Program-made: the position numbers and the translations under genes
Part shown: positions 1 through 7,684 of the stretch, one piece after another
Layout of the letters: every line of letters begins with the position of its first letter
Position numbering within the stretch: the first letter of the stretch is position 1
NCBI GenBank assembly: GCA_017510605.1
Contig: JAFWMQ010000012.1
Coordinates: forward strand, 1-64,000
Reading direction: 5' to 3'
DNA: 64,000 bases
From: Clostridiales bacterium
GTDB taxonomy: Bacteria; Bacillota; Clostridia; Saccharofermentanales; Saccharofermentanaceae
The notes under the pieces: model-generated
The model's database searches: none
Told to the model about the DNA's origin: nothing
What the model saw: only the letters and a program-made list of their open reading frames with translations

Positions 1-159
1 AACAGTGGTATTCCCGTCTGTTGCCTTAAGCACCTGACTGTATCCGGAAGACAGATCAGTGGTGTATTCTGTCGTTACTCCAGAGGATGTTTTTGACGTT
101 CTGTTACCAAGATAATCATATTCGTATGTCTCCGAGATAGACGAACACACAAAAAATGC
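1..159 (-). pseudogene. RHS/YD-repeat protein fragment
   Basis: On the minus strand this frame is open to the window edge and reads YEYDYLGNRTSKTSS and then TTEYTTDLSSGYSQVL, which matches the YD-repeat consensus of RHS/wall-associated polymorphic toxin proteins. An in-frame TAA at 160-162 lies just upstream. The only possible start is a GTG at 148-150 without a ribosome site, so I read this as a 5'-truncated piece of an RHS gene continuing beyond the left edge. RHS proteins are usually over 1000 residues and deliver C-terminal toxins. The break point near 160 probably marks a rearrangement. Confidence 0.7.
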
Positions 160-293
160 TTAAAGGCTGAAAAACATCGCAAACAGTGTTTATATTGGGT
201 TATTCTTTTTTCAAGGTGCGAGGAGTAGAAATGATGAGTTTTTGATTATTTAACACAAAAAGCACATGTAATAAATTAATAATGCTTGAGAAA

Positions 294-950
294 TTATAGT
301 TTGATTATCTTCTTGTAAATTGTTATAAATTCTTTATCAAAATCATCAAAGCTACCCATACTCATTGAAGATGTTTGCATGTCATAAATCAAATGATAAT
401 ATAACTGAGCTCGATATTTAATCTTGGGATTCGTAGATAATTCATAAACATATATAGTTCCAAATCCAATAAAAACAATTATATAAAATATTGAAAAAGC
501 AATATGAAAATAGCTGTTTTGATAAATTTGGTAAAAGGAATATATTGTACCTATTAATGCAATTAAACCATACATAATTCCCATAATATCATTTGTAATG
601 AAATAAGGAATATGGTATAGCGGAGCATATCCACAATTATAGATAAAAATATTCTTCTCCATTAAATCAGACAATATATCTTCAACTGCTGCAAGACAAC
701 CTCTTAATACAGCGGATACGCGATTGTTGTAACAATAAATGGATAAAACGACTAATACACACATTGGAAATAGAATATAACAAAGTTTATAATTGATTTG
801 TTTTGATCCTAACAAAGCTACTGCAGCAATAACTACTGAAATGTTGAGAGTACCTGTACTATGATTTTCAGTTTGACATACGCGTGTTTGAATAGACTCG
901 TGAAATCTAAGCAGATATTCAATTCTTCTAATCGTATTTTCATTCTGCAT
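294..950 (-). CDS. Small four-helix membrane protein, unknown function
   Basis: A 218-residue protein with four predicted membrane segments, at about residues 33-50, 57-75, 117-140 and 147-168. A short charged N-terminus (IRRIEYLLRFHES) and a charged C-terminal tail end in KKIIKL. The ATG at 950 has only a poor, distant purine stretch upstream, so the start is uncertain. I do not recognise the family. The layout of a short helical N-terminus plus a few membrane helices resembles membrane effectors of SLATT or Pycsar type, but no diagnostic motif is visible. It stands alone and diverges from the AbiH-like fragment at 1138. Confidence 0.6.
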   Translation of the reverse strand: MQNENTIRRIEYLLRFHESIQTRVCQTENHSTGTLNISVVIAAVALLGSKQINYKLCYILFPMCVLVVLSIYCYNNRVSAVLRGCLAAVEDILSDLMEKNIFIYNCGYAPLYHIPYFITNDIMGIMYGLIALIGTIYSFYQIYQNSYFHIAFSIFYIIVFIGFGTIYVYELSTNPKIKYRAQLYYHLIYDMQTSSMSMGSFDDFDKEFITIYKKIIKL

Positions 951-1137
951 TAATCTATACCGTTACCCTGAATAATTTGGTTTTACTTTAAGAAAACATA
1001 TACTTACACTACACTTCAAGCAACATATAATCGTGATATAGAAGTTTTTGTAAATGTATCATTTATCTATTAAATTGAATAGTTGTTTTTATGCAAAACT
1101 TGCCTAAAACAGAGCAAAACCTGACAGCCAAATTGAT

Positions 1138-1656
1138 ATGAATACCGGACGATGCTATCTAGGTTGTAAGAACCCTTTGCATAAAAAATATATGAATAAT
1201 TCTTGGTATTATTGTAATGAGGATGTCAAAACAATGTATAAAGATTACATTTCCGAAGGCCGAATTAATGGAATAAAGCAACAGCATAATATAATGGTTA
1301 TTGTTGGAAACGGATTCGATATTTCTGTTATGAAGAAATACCGTGAAGACAGTCTCGTTCCATCATATAAGAATTTCTATGATTTTTTGCAATATAGAGG
1401 AATAAACCAAGATAATCTTTTGTTTAGAAGAATGACAGAAGATAGAGCCGCAAATAAAGAAAACTGGAGCGATTTCGAAAATACAATATATGAACTGTTG
1501 AGCGAGAATTACTCAGCTGAAGTGTTAGAAAGTGCATTAAAAGAGATACAGTCATATTTTTTGCTTTTCTTGAATGATGTTGTTACAACAGACATTCCAA
1601 TCAAGTTGAATAATAATACGGAAACAAACAAATTGGCACAACGATCATTATGCTGA
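1138..1656 (+). pseudogene. AbiH-like abortive infection protein, N-terminal fragment
   Basis: After a 50-residue Cys-containing extension, the protein reads IMVIVGNGFDISV, then YKNFYDFL and NWSDFENTIYELL. These match the start of AbiH family proteins (nucleotide-binding-like GNGFD motif, then a W-x-D-x-E element). AbiH proteins are normally around 300-400 residues; this one ends at 172 with the unrelated tail TNKLAQRSLC, so the C-terminal half is missing. There is no clear ribosome site at the ATG. It is best read as a broken phage-defence gene. An alternative is a short stand-alone protein using only the N-terminal domain. Confidence 0.6.
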
Positions 1657-1680
1657 CGATTGATTGTGAGGTGAAAGTTT

Positions 1681-2055
1681 ATGAAAAAAGCTTTGAGAAG
1701 AATAAGTGGAATAGCCGTTATGATAATAATGATAATGTGTATGACTCTCGGTGTTAATGCAAGCTCAAAACCACTGAATTTTTATTACACAGGTTATTCG
1801 ACTGGAAGTCATGATTATGAATCATTTTCATTAGCTCCCCAAACGGTATATACATTCAATGAAACATCACATTATGGATCTTTTGATTACTTACTTGTAT
1901 ATATTAACAATACATATGTGGGTAGGTTTCATTCGAGTTCCCTAATCGGTGGATACCCGGTTGGTTATGATCCTAGTTTTGGAAATCCAAGCTTTGATGT
2001 ATATATGATCCATGGTTCTGATTCTGCAAGTTTTTACGGTAATATCACTTACTAA
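1681..2055 (+). CDS. Small secreted protein
   Basis: A 124-residue protein with a clear signal peptide: MKKALRR, a hydrophobic core (ISGIAVMIIMIMCMTLG), then a VNAS cleavage region. The mature part is Ser/Tyr/Gly-rich and has no recognisable domain. It may form a small beta-rich fold. A GAGGTGAAAG ribosome site precedes the ATG. The lipoprotein gene at 2080 starts only 24 bases after its stop, so the two are probably cotranscribed and act at the cell surface. Function unknown. Confidence 0.7.
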   Translation: MKKALRRISGIAVMIIMIMCMTLGVNASSKPLNFYYTGYSTGSHDYESFSLAPQTVYTFNETSHYGSFDYLLVYINNTYVGRFHSSSLIGGYPVGYDPSFGNPSFDVYMIHGSDSASFYGNITY

Positions 2056-2079
2056 TCTATAGAAAAGAGGTGTGTCGCG

Positions 2080-4341
2080 GTGAAAAGATCATGTAATATC
2101 GTTATGTCCTTTACACTGATTATAGTAGTATTTCTTACTTGTATCTACGGGTGTGCAAGGAAAACTAGTGAAGTGAAGTCACCGCGACATATAGATGATT
2201 CAACTCCATGGTATCAATGCAAGAAAAATGTATATTCCGATGGTGTGAACTGTCGTGTGGATAATTCTTCAGCTATATATGCTGATAAAACATGCAAAGT
2301 GTTTTATCAGGACTTTGATGAGAACTTATCTGACAAGTACTGTAGTAATCTTATCTTTATTGATTCGAACGATAACGTAAAGGATATAGACTTATCTCGA
2401 TTCTTTAAGCAGGACGAAAAATATAATTTCAACACTTGTTTTCGTAACGGTGATGATTACTACGCCATAATAAATTTAACGAGGAATAACGATAATTACA
2501 ATAGCATATACAGAATTGACTATGTTGGAGGGATGATTGAATATGTAGCTGATTTTGTCGGAGTAAAAAATGAGGTTTATTATATCGATAAAGTAATTTC
2601 TTCGGATGATAAATACTTTGCTCATATATATTATCTGGAATCAAATGCATTTAAAGATGCATTTGGAATATTCGACAAAGATTATAATCTGCTTCATGAA
2701 ATTACAGTAAACAATCCTGTTACGAAATGGGCTCTTACTAAAGAATCGAAGATTATATCCGTCATGTATGACAGAAGCAATGTTGCTCAATCCTTCCTTT
2801 ATTCTGCAGTTTTTGATGTTGAGAATGGAACCGAGAAAAGAACCTCAGTCTCGTCTGATTTGTTAAGTAAGTATAATATCGGATACACAACAGATGATGG
2901 CTTCTGTTATATAAATAATGTGGATATGACGTTGACGAAGATGAATCTTGAGACAGGAAAGGAAGAGTTTGTTCTTGATTTCAATAACAGTTCAATCAAT
3001 CTATTTGAACTCCAGTGTAGTTCTTTGCTGTATTGTTCTGATGATATTTGCATGTTGAAAAAGGATACTATATATCCGAGCGAATCTTTTGATTGGACGA
3101 TAAATACATTAATCAAAGAAGATAGGAATCCCAATGCCGGAAAACAAATTTTATATGTAGCTCCGAAGTATAGACTTGGTTCATTAGCAGCGAGTGCTAT
3201 AGAGAGTATGAATACGACTGATGAAGATACATATATATACGTAACAATGGATTATAGCACATTGGTTTTTAATGATTATGAAGTATCGGAAGATTCAACG
3301 GTTTCGCAATATAATAAAATGATTGCTTTGGTAAGCAAATTAAAACAGGATATAAGAAATGAAATAGCTCCGGATATAATTTTGGATTTTGCAGAATATT
3401 CATCTTTGAATAACAGTGATTATCTCTATGATTTGAAGAGTATTGTAGATGATAAAAGCCGTTTTAACCGAGATGATTATTTCGACAATATTTTTGATGC
3501 GTATGTAAAAGATGACAAACTATATCAGTTGCCTGTAAGCGCTTGTGTTGGGGGTATTTATGCTTCTGATATGGCAGTTAACGATTCAAGATTTGGTTTT
3601 ACATATGATGAGTATAAAGAGTTTGTTCAATCCGAATGCAACGGAATTGATCCACTCGAACACGAACTGGGGCGGAGTCGTTGTTTTGATGCAATGGTAA
3701 AAAACAATTATGATAAGTTATATGACACAGATAATCATTTAAGTATTAACAATAAAACTTTTCGTGATCTGGCCAATTTTGTTCGCGATATGAACGATCC
3801 ATCAGATGTAGTCTTTAACAGTAAAGACTTAAAATTTGTTGAGTTCTATCGAATCCATTTTGATTTGTCGAGGTTGCTAATTAATGAGAATAAACAACTG
3901 TACGGATTACCATCCGAAAACGGTAATTCAGGCCCTATCGTCTTTCCTCTTGAAAGTATCGGAATATGTAGCAGTTCAAACCAATTTGATAGAGCATTTG
4001 AATTTGTAAGAAGCATATTAAGCTATGATGTTCAGATTAAGAACGTAGTATGTAATCCTGTTAATAAGGAAGCTTTTTCCCATTATGCTGAAGAGGCTGT
4101 AACTTATTCCAATTCATGGATCCAGAACCATTATCAAGTACCTGATTATAATGATTCTTCAATAATTAATGAGTATATAGAATATATATGTTCGGCGAAT
4201 ACAAGTTATATGTGCGATGATTATTCTCTTTTGATCATGAATGAGGAACTACAACCATATTATTATCACCAAAAAGAAATCGACGAGATTATTCCTATAA
4301 TTGAAAAACGTGTAAATAACATGATCGACGAAATACAATAA
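2080..4341 (+). CDS. Large lipoprotein with solute-binding-protein-like C-terminal half
   Basis: A 753-residue protein starting at GTG 2080, eight bases after an AAGAGGTG ribosome site. A lipoprotein signal ends in the lipobox-like IYGC at about residues 23-26. Residues ~30-330 contain repeated beta-type stretches (DYYAIINL, CYINNVDMTL) suggestive of a propeller. From about 345 the protein resembles family 1 extracellular solute-binding proteins: APDIILDF, LYDLKSIVDD, KDDKLYQLPVSACVGG, FTYDEYKEFV. No ABC permease is adjacent, so an uptake role is not supported. It probably acts as a surface sensor or binding protein with the small secreted protein upstream. Confidence 0.65.
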   Translation: MKRSCNIVMSFTLIIVVFLTCIYGCARKTSEVKSPRHIDDSTPWYQCKKNVYSDGVNCRVDNSSAIYADKTCKVFYQDFDENLSDKYCSNLIFIDSNDNVKDIDLSRFFKQDEKYNFNTCFRNGDDYYAIINLTRNNDNYNSIYRIDYVGGMIEYVADFVGVKNEVYYIDKVISSDDKYFAHIYYLESNAFKDAFGIFDKDYNLLHEITVNNPVTKWALTKESKIISVMYDRSNVAQSFLYSAVFDVENGTEKRTSVSSDLLSKYNIGYTTDDGFCYINNVDMTLTKMNLETGKEEFVLDFNNSSINLFELQCSSLLYCSDDICMLKKDTIYPSESFDWTINTLIKEDRNPNAGKQILYVAPKYRLGSLAASAIESMNTTDEDTYIYVTMDYSTLVFNDYEVSEDSTVSQYNKMIALVSKLKQDIRNEIAPDIILDFAEYSSLNNSDYLYDLKSIVDDKSRFNRDDYFDNIFDAYVKDDKLYQLPVSACVGGIYASDMAVNDSRFGFTYDEYKEFVQSECNGIDPLEHELGRSRCFDAMVKNNYDKLYDTDNHLSINNKTFRDLANFVRDMNDPSDVVFNSKDLKFVEFYRIHFDLSRLLINENKQLYGLPSENGNSGPIVFPLESIGICSSSNQFDRAFEFVRSILSYDVQIKNVVCNPVNKEAFSHYAEEAVTYSNSWIQNHYQVPDYNDSSIINEYIEYICSANTSYMCDDYSLLIMNEELQPYYYHQKEIDEIIPIIEKRVNNMIDEIQ

Positions 4342-4381
4342 GACATTATTAACAGACATTTTTACGAAAGGCGGGTTGATT

Positions 4382-4516
4382 ATGAGAAAAGTTCAATCTA
4401 GTCGATGCTCAGAATGTGGAGCTTTGTGCCAAGGTTTTGAGAGTGATTACGGTCTGTTATGCGCTGATTGTTATAAAAAGAAGTATGGTATATGGCCATG
4501 GGAAATGGATGAATAA
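4382..4516 (+). CDS. 44-residue zinc-ribbon-like small protein
   Basis: An ATG at 4382 preceded by AAAGGCGGG opens a frame of 44 codons. It contains four cysteines in two pairs (CSEC and CADC, with an extra CGALC) and an aromatic tail YGIWPWEMDE. The C-x2-C...C-x2-C spacing suits a small zinc ribbon. It lies 40 bases after the lipoprotein gene and ends just before the first copy of the structured repeat at 4531. The good ribosome site and paired cysteines support a real gene. Function unknown. Confidence 0.55.
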   Translation: MRKVQSSRCSECGALCQGFESDYGLLCADCYKKKYGIWPWEMDE

Positions 4517-4530
4517 TAATGGTTGAAATA

Positions 4531-4635
4531 TGAATCAAATGGAATTATTAATAACATAAAGGGATTGAATAAATCCTTTTACATAAAAGACAAGGCCCCC
4601 AAGAAAGGAGTGTCCCCACACTTCGGGGCCTTGTT
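4531..4635. repeat. Structured ~105-bp repeat, copy 1
   Basis: This copy has two hairpins. The first is AAAGGGATT/AATCCTTT (4558-4579). The second has arms CAAGGCCCC (4591-4599) and GGGGCCTTG (4625-4633) enclosing a smaller AGTGT-CCCC-ACACT hairpin. The second copy is at 6345-6446. The strong GC arms with T-rich sequence on the minus-strand side would also serve as a terminator. Function is not known. Confidence 0.75.
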
Positions 4636-4761
4636 CATTAGTAGACATAAAGTGTGGTCATGTAAGTACAGAAAGCAATAATTAGTTTTATAGCGTATAT
4701 TTGAACGAAATATGAGTATTATAAACAATATAATATAATCCGTTCGGAAGGATGTGTATAT

Positions 4762-6219
4762 ATGCTTACTTCAATAAGACAAATAATTGATAAATACTTA
4801 AAACTAACTGTAAGATCAGAAGAAGAGGTAAGATCGAAGCTTATTGTTCCTCTATCAGAAGCTTTAGGCTATGATGCAAGGTTTCGAGGAGAATCTTTTC
4901 CTGTTTACTCATTTCTTGGTGGTAAACGGCAGGGTACAACTTTTGCGGATTTTATACTATTTAACAGTACTGATTTTAATAACCATACTAGACTGACACA
5001 AGAAGATCAGAATTGGATTCAAGATCATAGTTTATTGATAATTGAGGCAAAGAAGCCCGGTAATGTTCCTGATGTTCCTTGTCAGGCACAATTTTATTCG
5101 CATTGGACAAAATCGCTTGCTTATTTAGTGATTGATGGAGAGTGGATTAAGGGTTGGAAATGCAATGCGGTATGTTCTGATAAAGAGATAATCAATTGTA
5201 AAATCGATGACACATCAAATTTTGATGTCTTATTAGATTTAAGATTTGATAATTTATCCTCTATCAAGATCAAATCCGTTGACTCAAAGATAGATAAATC
5301 CAAATTGATAACAACACCTTCTGAACTTAATTTACCTGCTAAAACAATTAACTATATTCGAAGAAATATGGGGCGTAATGCAGAAGGTTTAGATGATTTA
5401 CAATTAGTTGCTCAATATCTAAAAACTTGTGATTTCATTCTTAATAGCAAAAACAGATTTGATATTCCAAAATTTGCTCTAAATCTTCCACGAGAGATAC
5501 TAGATGCTAAACTTTATAGCGATAAGTGTATTGTTCCTATAGATAAAGGTACTGTTGCACATTCTTTTTGGCAAGATGTTGATCGTTATCAATATACAAG
5601 CAATGTAATTAATTTCGATGCTTATGTTGAAAAGAATAATATCGCGGTATATATGAGAAGTCTTACCGCAATTGATAATAGTGTCAGTGTAAGAATAGAT
5701 AGGATTAACCAGATACTGACATTTTTAAACTCCGATTCAGTAACTGTGACTTTTGAAAATATTAAACCAATAAAGTTTGGTGTTATGACTAATCCAGTCA
5801 AAAAGTCTGTTTCTTCTTTAAAAGAAAATAGAGAATGTTTTGAAAATTGGCTACATGGCCTTGAACTTATGAAAGCGATTGAAGATTATTATCAAATTGT
5901 TTTTGATTTATCTCAAGCAAAAGACATTGAAGAATTGTATTATAATGTTGCTCTTATTTATAATGGTTTTAGTATGAAAAAGAATTCTGTATTAATTCAA
6001 ACTATAGATAAAATTGATGACATTATTGTCGAATACCCAGAAACTTTATTGGAAAATGAGCATATAGATGGTCTTGAAGATGTAACTATACTTGAATATA
6101 AATTCCATCCATATAAAACTACTTTGCTTCCTGGGAAATATAAGGTAAAAGAAGATAATAACATTAAAACTGTTTCGTTAAATATTTGTTGTGAGTATAA
6201 ATTGATACTAACAGAATAA
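4762..6219 (+). CDS. Stand-alone HsdR_N-type PD-(D/E)XK protein
   Basis: A 485-residue protein whose first ~130 residues match the N-terminal nuclease domain of type I restriction R subunits: EEEVRSKLIVPLSEALGY, a GGKRQGTTFADF strand and LLIIEAKKP. D63, E95 and K97 fit the D...E-x-K active site of PD-(D/E)XK nucleases. The helicase motor of true HsdR is absent. The rest, ~150-485, is unrecognised and helical or mixed. No modification or specificity subunit is nearby. The gene sits alone between two copies of the structured repeat, which suggests it moved as a cassette. A role as a defence nuclease is inference. Confidence 0.75.
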   Translation: MLTSIRQIIDKYLKLTVRSEEEVRSKLIVPLSEALGYDARFRGESFPVYSFLGGKRQGTTFADFILFNSTDFNNHTRLTQEDQNWIQDHSLLIIEAKKPGNVPDVPCQAQFYSHWTKSLAYLVIDGEWIKGWKCNAVCSDKEIINCKIDDTSNFDVLLDLRFDNLSSIKIKSVDSKIDKSKLITTPSELNLPAKTINYIRRNMGRNAEGLDDLQLVAQYLKTCDFILNSKNRFDIPKFALNLPREILDAKLYSDKCIVPIDKGTVAHSFWQDVDRYQYTSNVINFDAYVEKNNIAVYMRSLTAIDNSVSVRIDRINQILTFLNSDSVTVTFENIKPIKFGVMTNPVKKSVSSLKENRECFENWLHGLELMKAIEDYYQIVFDLSQAKDIEELYYNVALIYNGFSMKKNSVLIQTIDKIDDIIVEYPETLLENEHIDGLEDVTILEYKFHPYKTTLLPGKYKVKEDNNIKTVSLNICCEYKLILTE

Positions 6220-6562
6220 CAAGGTTTTATGGTTATGTATCTATTAACGCATCATGATAGATGCACTACGACTTTCGTAAATGATATAGATAAAATATGT
6301 CGAAGAAAATAGTTCAACAGATAATCCGCTTTTATTTGAGATTTTGATTCAGATGGAATGATTAGTGCGAAAAAGGATTTAATTAATCCTTTTATATAAA
6401 CGCAAGGCCCCAAGAAAGGAGTGTCCCCGCACTTCGGGACCTTGTTATACTTTGAAGAGCGGGTTGCTTGATTATAGAATTAAAGCTGAAGGCATAATTG
6501 CGCAATAATTTGTTGAACTTTATTTTTTTCGCGAGTCACATTTATTGTTATTTGCCAATAAA
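6220..6562. other. Intergenic region carrying repeat copy 2
   Basis: No supported gene. The right half holds the second structured repeat (6345-6446). The first 120 bases are AT-rich with no clear promoter. Downstream, the convergent small gene on the minus strand ends at 6563. Confidence 0.5.
6345..6446. repeat. Structured ~105-bp repeat, copy 2
   Basis: Second copy of the element at 4531-4635. The first hairpin is a perfect 9-bp stem, AAAAGGATT/AATCCTTTT (6371-6393). The second has arms CAAGGCCCC (6403-6411) and GGGACCTTG (6436-6444) with one C-A mismatch. The inner AGTGT/GCACT stem keeps pairing through a G-U pair. The loop AAGAAAGGAGTGTCCCC is identical in both copies. Confidence 0.75.
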
Positions 6563-6823
6563 TTATAAATTAGATCCATATCTCTTTTTAAATTCATTAA
6601 TCCATTCATTGTATGCTTCAATGCCATCTGATCCATCAATTGAAGTGCCATTATCATAGTCATAACATATACCAATACCTTTGTATAGGAATTTGAATTC
6701 GTCTTCAGCTTGAATTCGATCCCATACATCTACAGGTGTGCTATTCGGATGAATACTATAAGTTTTATAATCAAATAGAATTTCATATTTTTCAAATATA
6801 TATTTGCGTTGTAAATCTAACAT
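6563..6823 (-). CDS. Small acidic hypothetical protein
   Basis: An 86-residue protein with a good ribosome site (TAGGAGG, 8 bases before ATG at 6823). It is rich in Tyr, Asp and Glu and reads EKYEILFDYKTYS, then DEFKFLYKGIGICYDYDNG. A frame in the same region at 6520-6729 is a shadow. No family recognised. The acidic character and small size would suit an immunity protein or antitoxin, but no toxin partner is adjacent, so this is only a suggestion. Confidence 0.6.
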   Translation of the reverse strand: MLDLQRKYIFEKYEILFDYKTYSIHPNSTPVDVWDRIQAEDEFKFLYKGIGICYDYDNGTSIDGSDGIEAYNEWINEFKKRYGSNL

Positions 6824-7074
6824 GTGAAACCTCCTATTTCATATTATTGATATTAATATTTTATATTATTCGAATATATATTCTGTGATTTCGTTGTGAA
6901 TATATAATTAACATCAATGTACAAAGATACTCGGCGTTGTAATCATCCAGCGTAAGCGCTTAATAACATGGTGCCTTTAATTGAACCTTGTCCAATGGGA
7001 TACTCATAGATATGTCCAACCTGGTCCAGTTAGACCAAATTAGACTTCGTTGGACTTGGTTCAAGGAGGTCCAT

Positions 7075-7419
7075 ATGGACGAGATCAGTGTAGTTAAGAA
7101 CGAAGTCAAATACGCCGAGAGGATTGCAATGGTCGAGGAATGCAGAAGCAGCGGTCTGTCGATCAGAGCCTGGTGCGAAGAGAACAACGTAAATCCGAAA
7201 AAATACCACTATCGTCTCCGCAGATTAAGAACGATGTTTCTGGACCAGCATAAGCACAACAATGTACCTGCGATAAAGAAACTGCCTGTTGTTACACACC
7301 CTGTGCCTGTAGCGAATACTCTAACACTTCATCTTGAGGGTGTAACCATAGAGATTCCGCAGGGTGCTGATGAAAATACAATTACCTCAGTTCTCCGGGC
7401 GGTAAAGTCGGCATGGTAG
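7075..7419 (+). CDS. tnpA: IS66 accessory protein TnpA
   Basis: A 114-residue protein starting at ATG 7075, five bases after AAGGAGG (7063-7069); the frame also stays open upstream, but this start has the ribosome site. It shows the IS66 TnpA pattern: KYAERIAMVEECRSSGLSIRAWCEEN (a helix-turn-helix), then NPKKYHYRLRRL, and a Lys/Val/Pro-rich tail ending in the ITSVLRAVK segment. TnpA is an accessory protein of IS66 transposition. Its gene overlaps tnpB by a few bases, as in complete elements. With tnpC gone it is unlikely to have a transposition role. Confidence 0.85.
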   Translation: MDEISVVKNEVKYAERIAMVEECRSSGLSIRAWCEENNVNPKKYHYRLRRLRTMFLDQHKHNNVPAIKKLPVVTHPVPVANTLTLHLEGVTIEIPQGADENTITSVLRAVKSAW

Positions 7420-7576
7420 GAGATATAAGTATTGCCGAGAATATCTATATCGCCTGCGGTAAGACTGACATGCGGAAATCTATAGCCCTCTGGCAGCAAT
7501 GGTTCAAAGCCAATACCACCTGGATCAGTTTACCCGGAGCATATTCCTGTTCTGTGACGGTACTTCAACAAATTAG
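7413..7576 (+). pseudogene. IS66 tnpB, frameshifted and truncated
   Basis: The first frame reads NIYIACGKTDMRKSI, a hallmark of IS66 TnpB. At about 7485 homology continues in another frame as PLAAMVQSQYHLDQFTRSI and IFLFCDGTSTN, followed by TAG at 7574-7576. A single-base indel therefore broke the gene, and the 3' half (the FLFC...LYWEGDG region) is deleted. Confidence 0.8.
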
Positions 7577-7625
7577 ATGTAATGCTTGGATAGATGACTC
7601 TTTTGTGATATAAAACACCTTCTCT

Positions 7626-7673
7626 TTTATTTGGTCACCGTGATATAATGATTGTGCAACCTGACAAAATAAA
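7626..7673 (+). promoter_or_regulatory. Promoter of Schlafen-like gene A with inverted operator half-sites
   Basis: An extended -10 (TG at 7641-7642, TATAAT at 7644-7649) lies between TTTATTTGGTCA (7626-7637) and TGACAAAATAAA (7662-7673). These two are reverse complements except for one base, so they form an inverted pair around the promoter. The word is the same as the 12-bp unit repeated inside the gene at 8777-8848 (reverse complement of its first copy here). This arrangement suits autorepression. Confidence 0.7.
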
Positions 7674-7684
7674 GAGGTACCCAG

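Larger units (their letters stand above)
6952..7576 (+). mobile_element. IS66-family relic, left end only
   Basis: The segment begins with GTAAGCGC at 6952, the typical start of an IS66 terminal inverted repeat. It carries an intact tnpA and a frameshifted tnpB cut off after about 50 codons. tnpC, the DDE transposase, and the right end are missing, so it cannot move by itself. The break at about 7576 lies just upstream of the Schlafen-like gene promoter. Confidence 0.8.

Noticed and set aside
4531..4635. CRISPR or integron attC site
   Set aside because: Only two copies 1.8 kb apart with a gene between. No spacers, no cas or integron integrase, and no attC consensus ends.
6520..6729. Minus-strand 69-codon frame
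   Set aside because: It overlaps the better supported gene 6563-6823, which has a TAGGAGG ribosome site.
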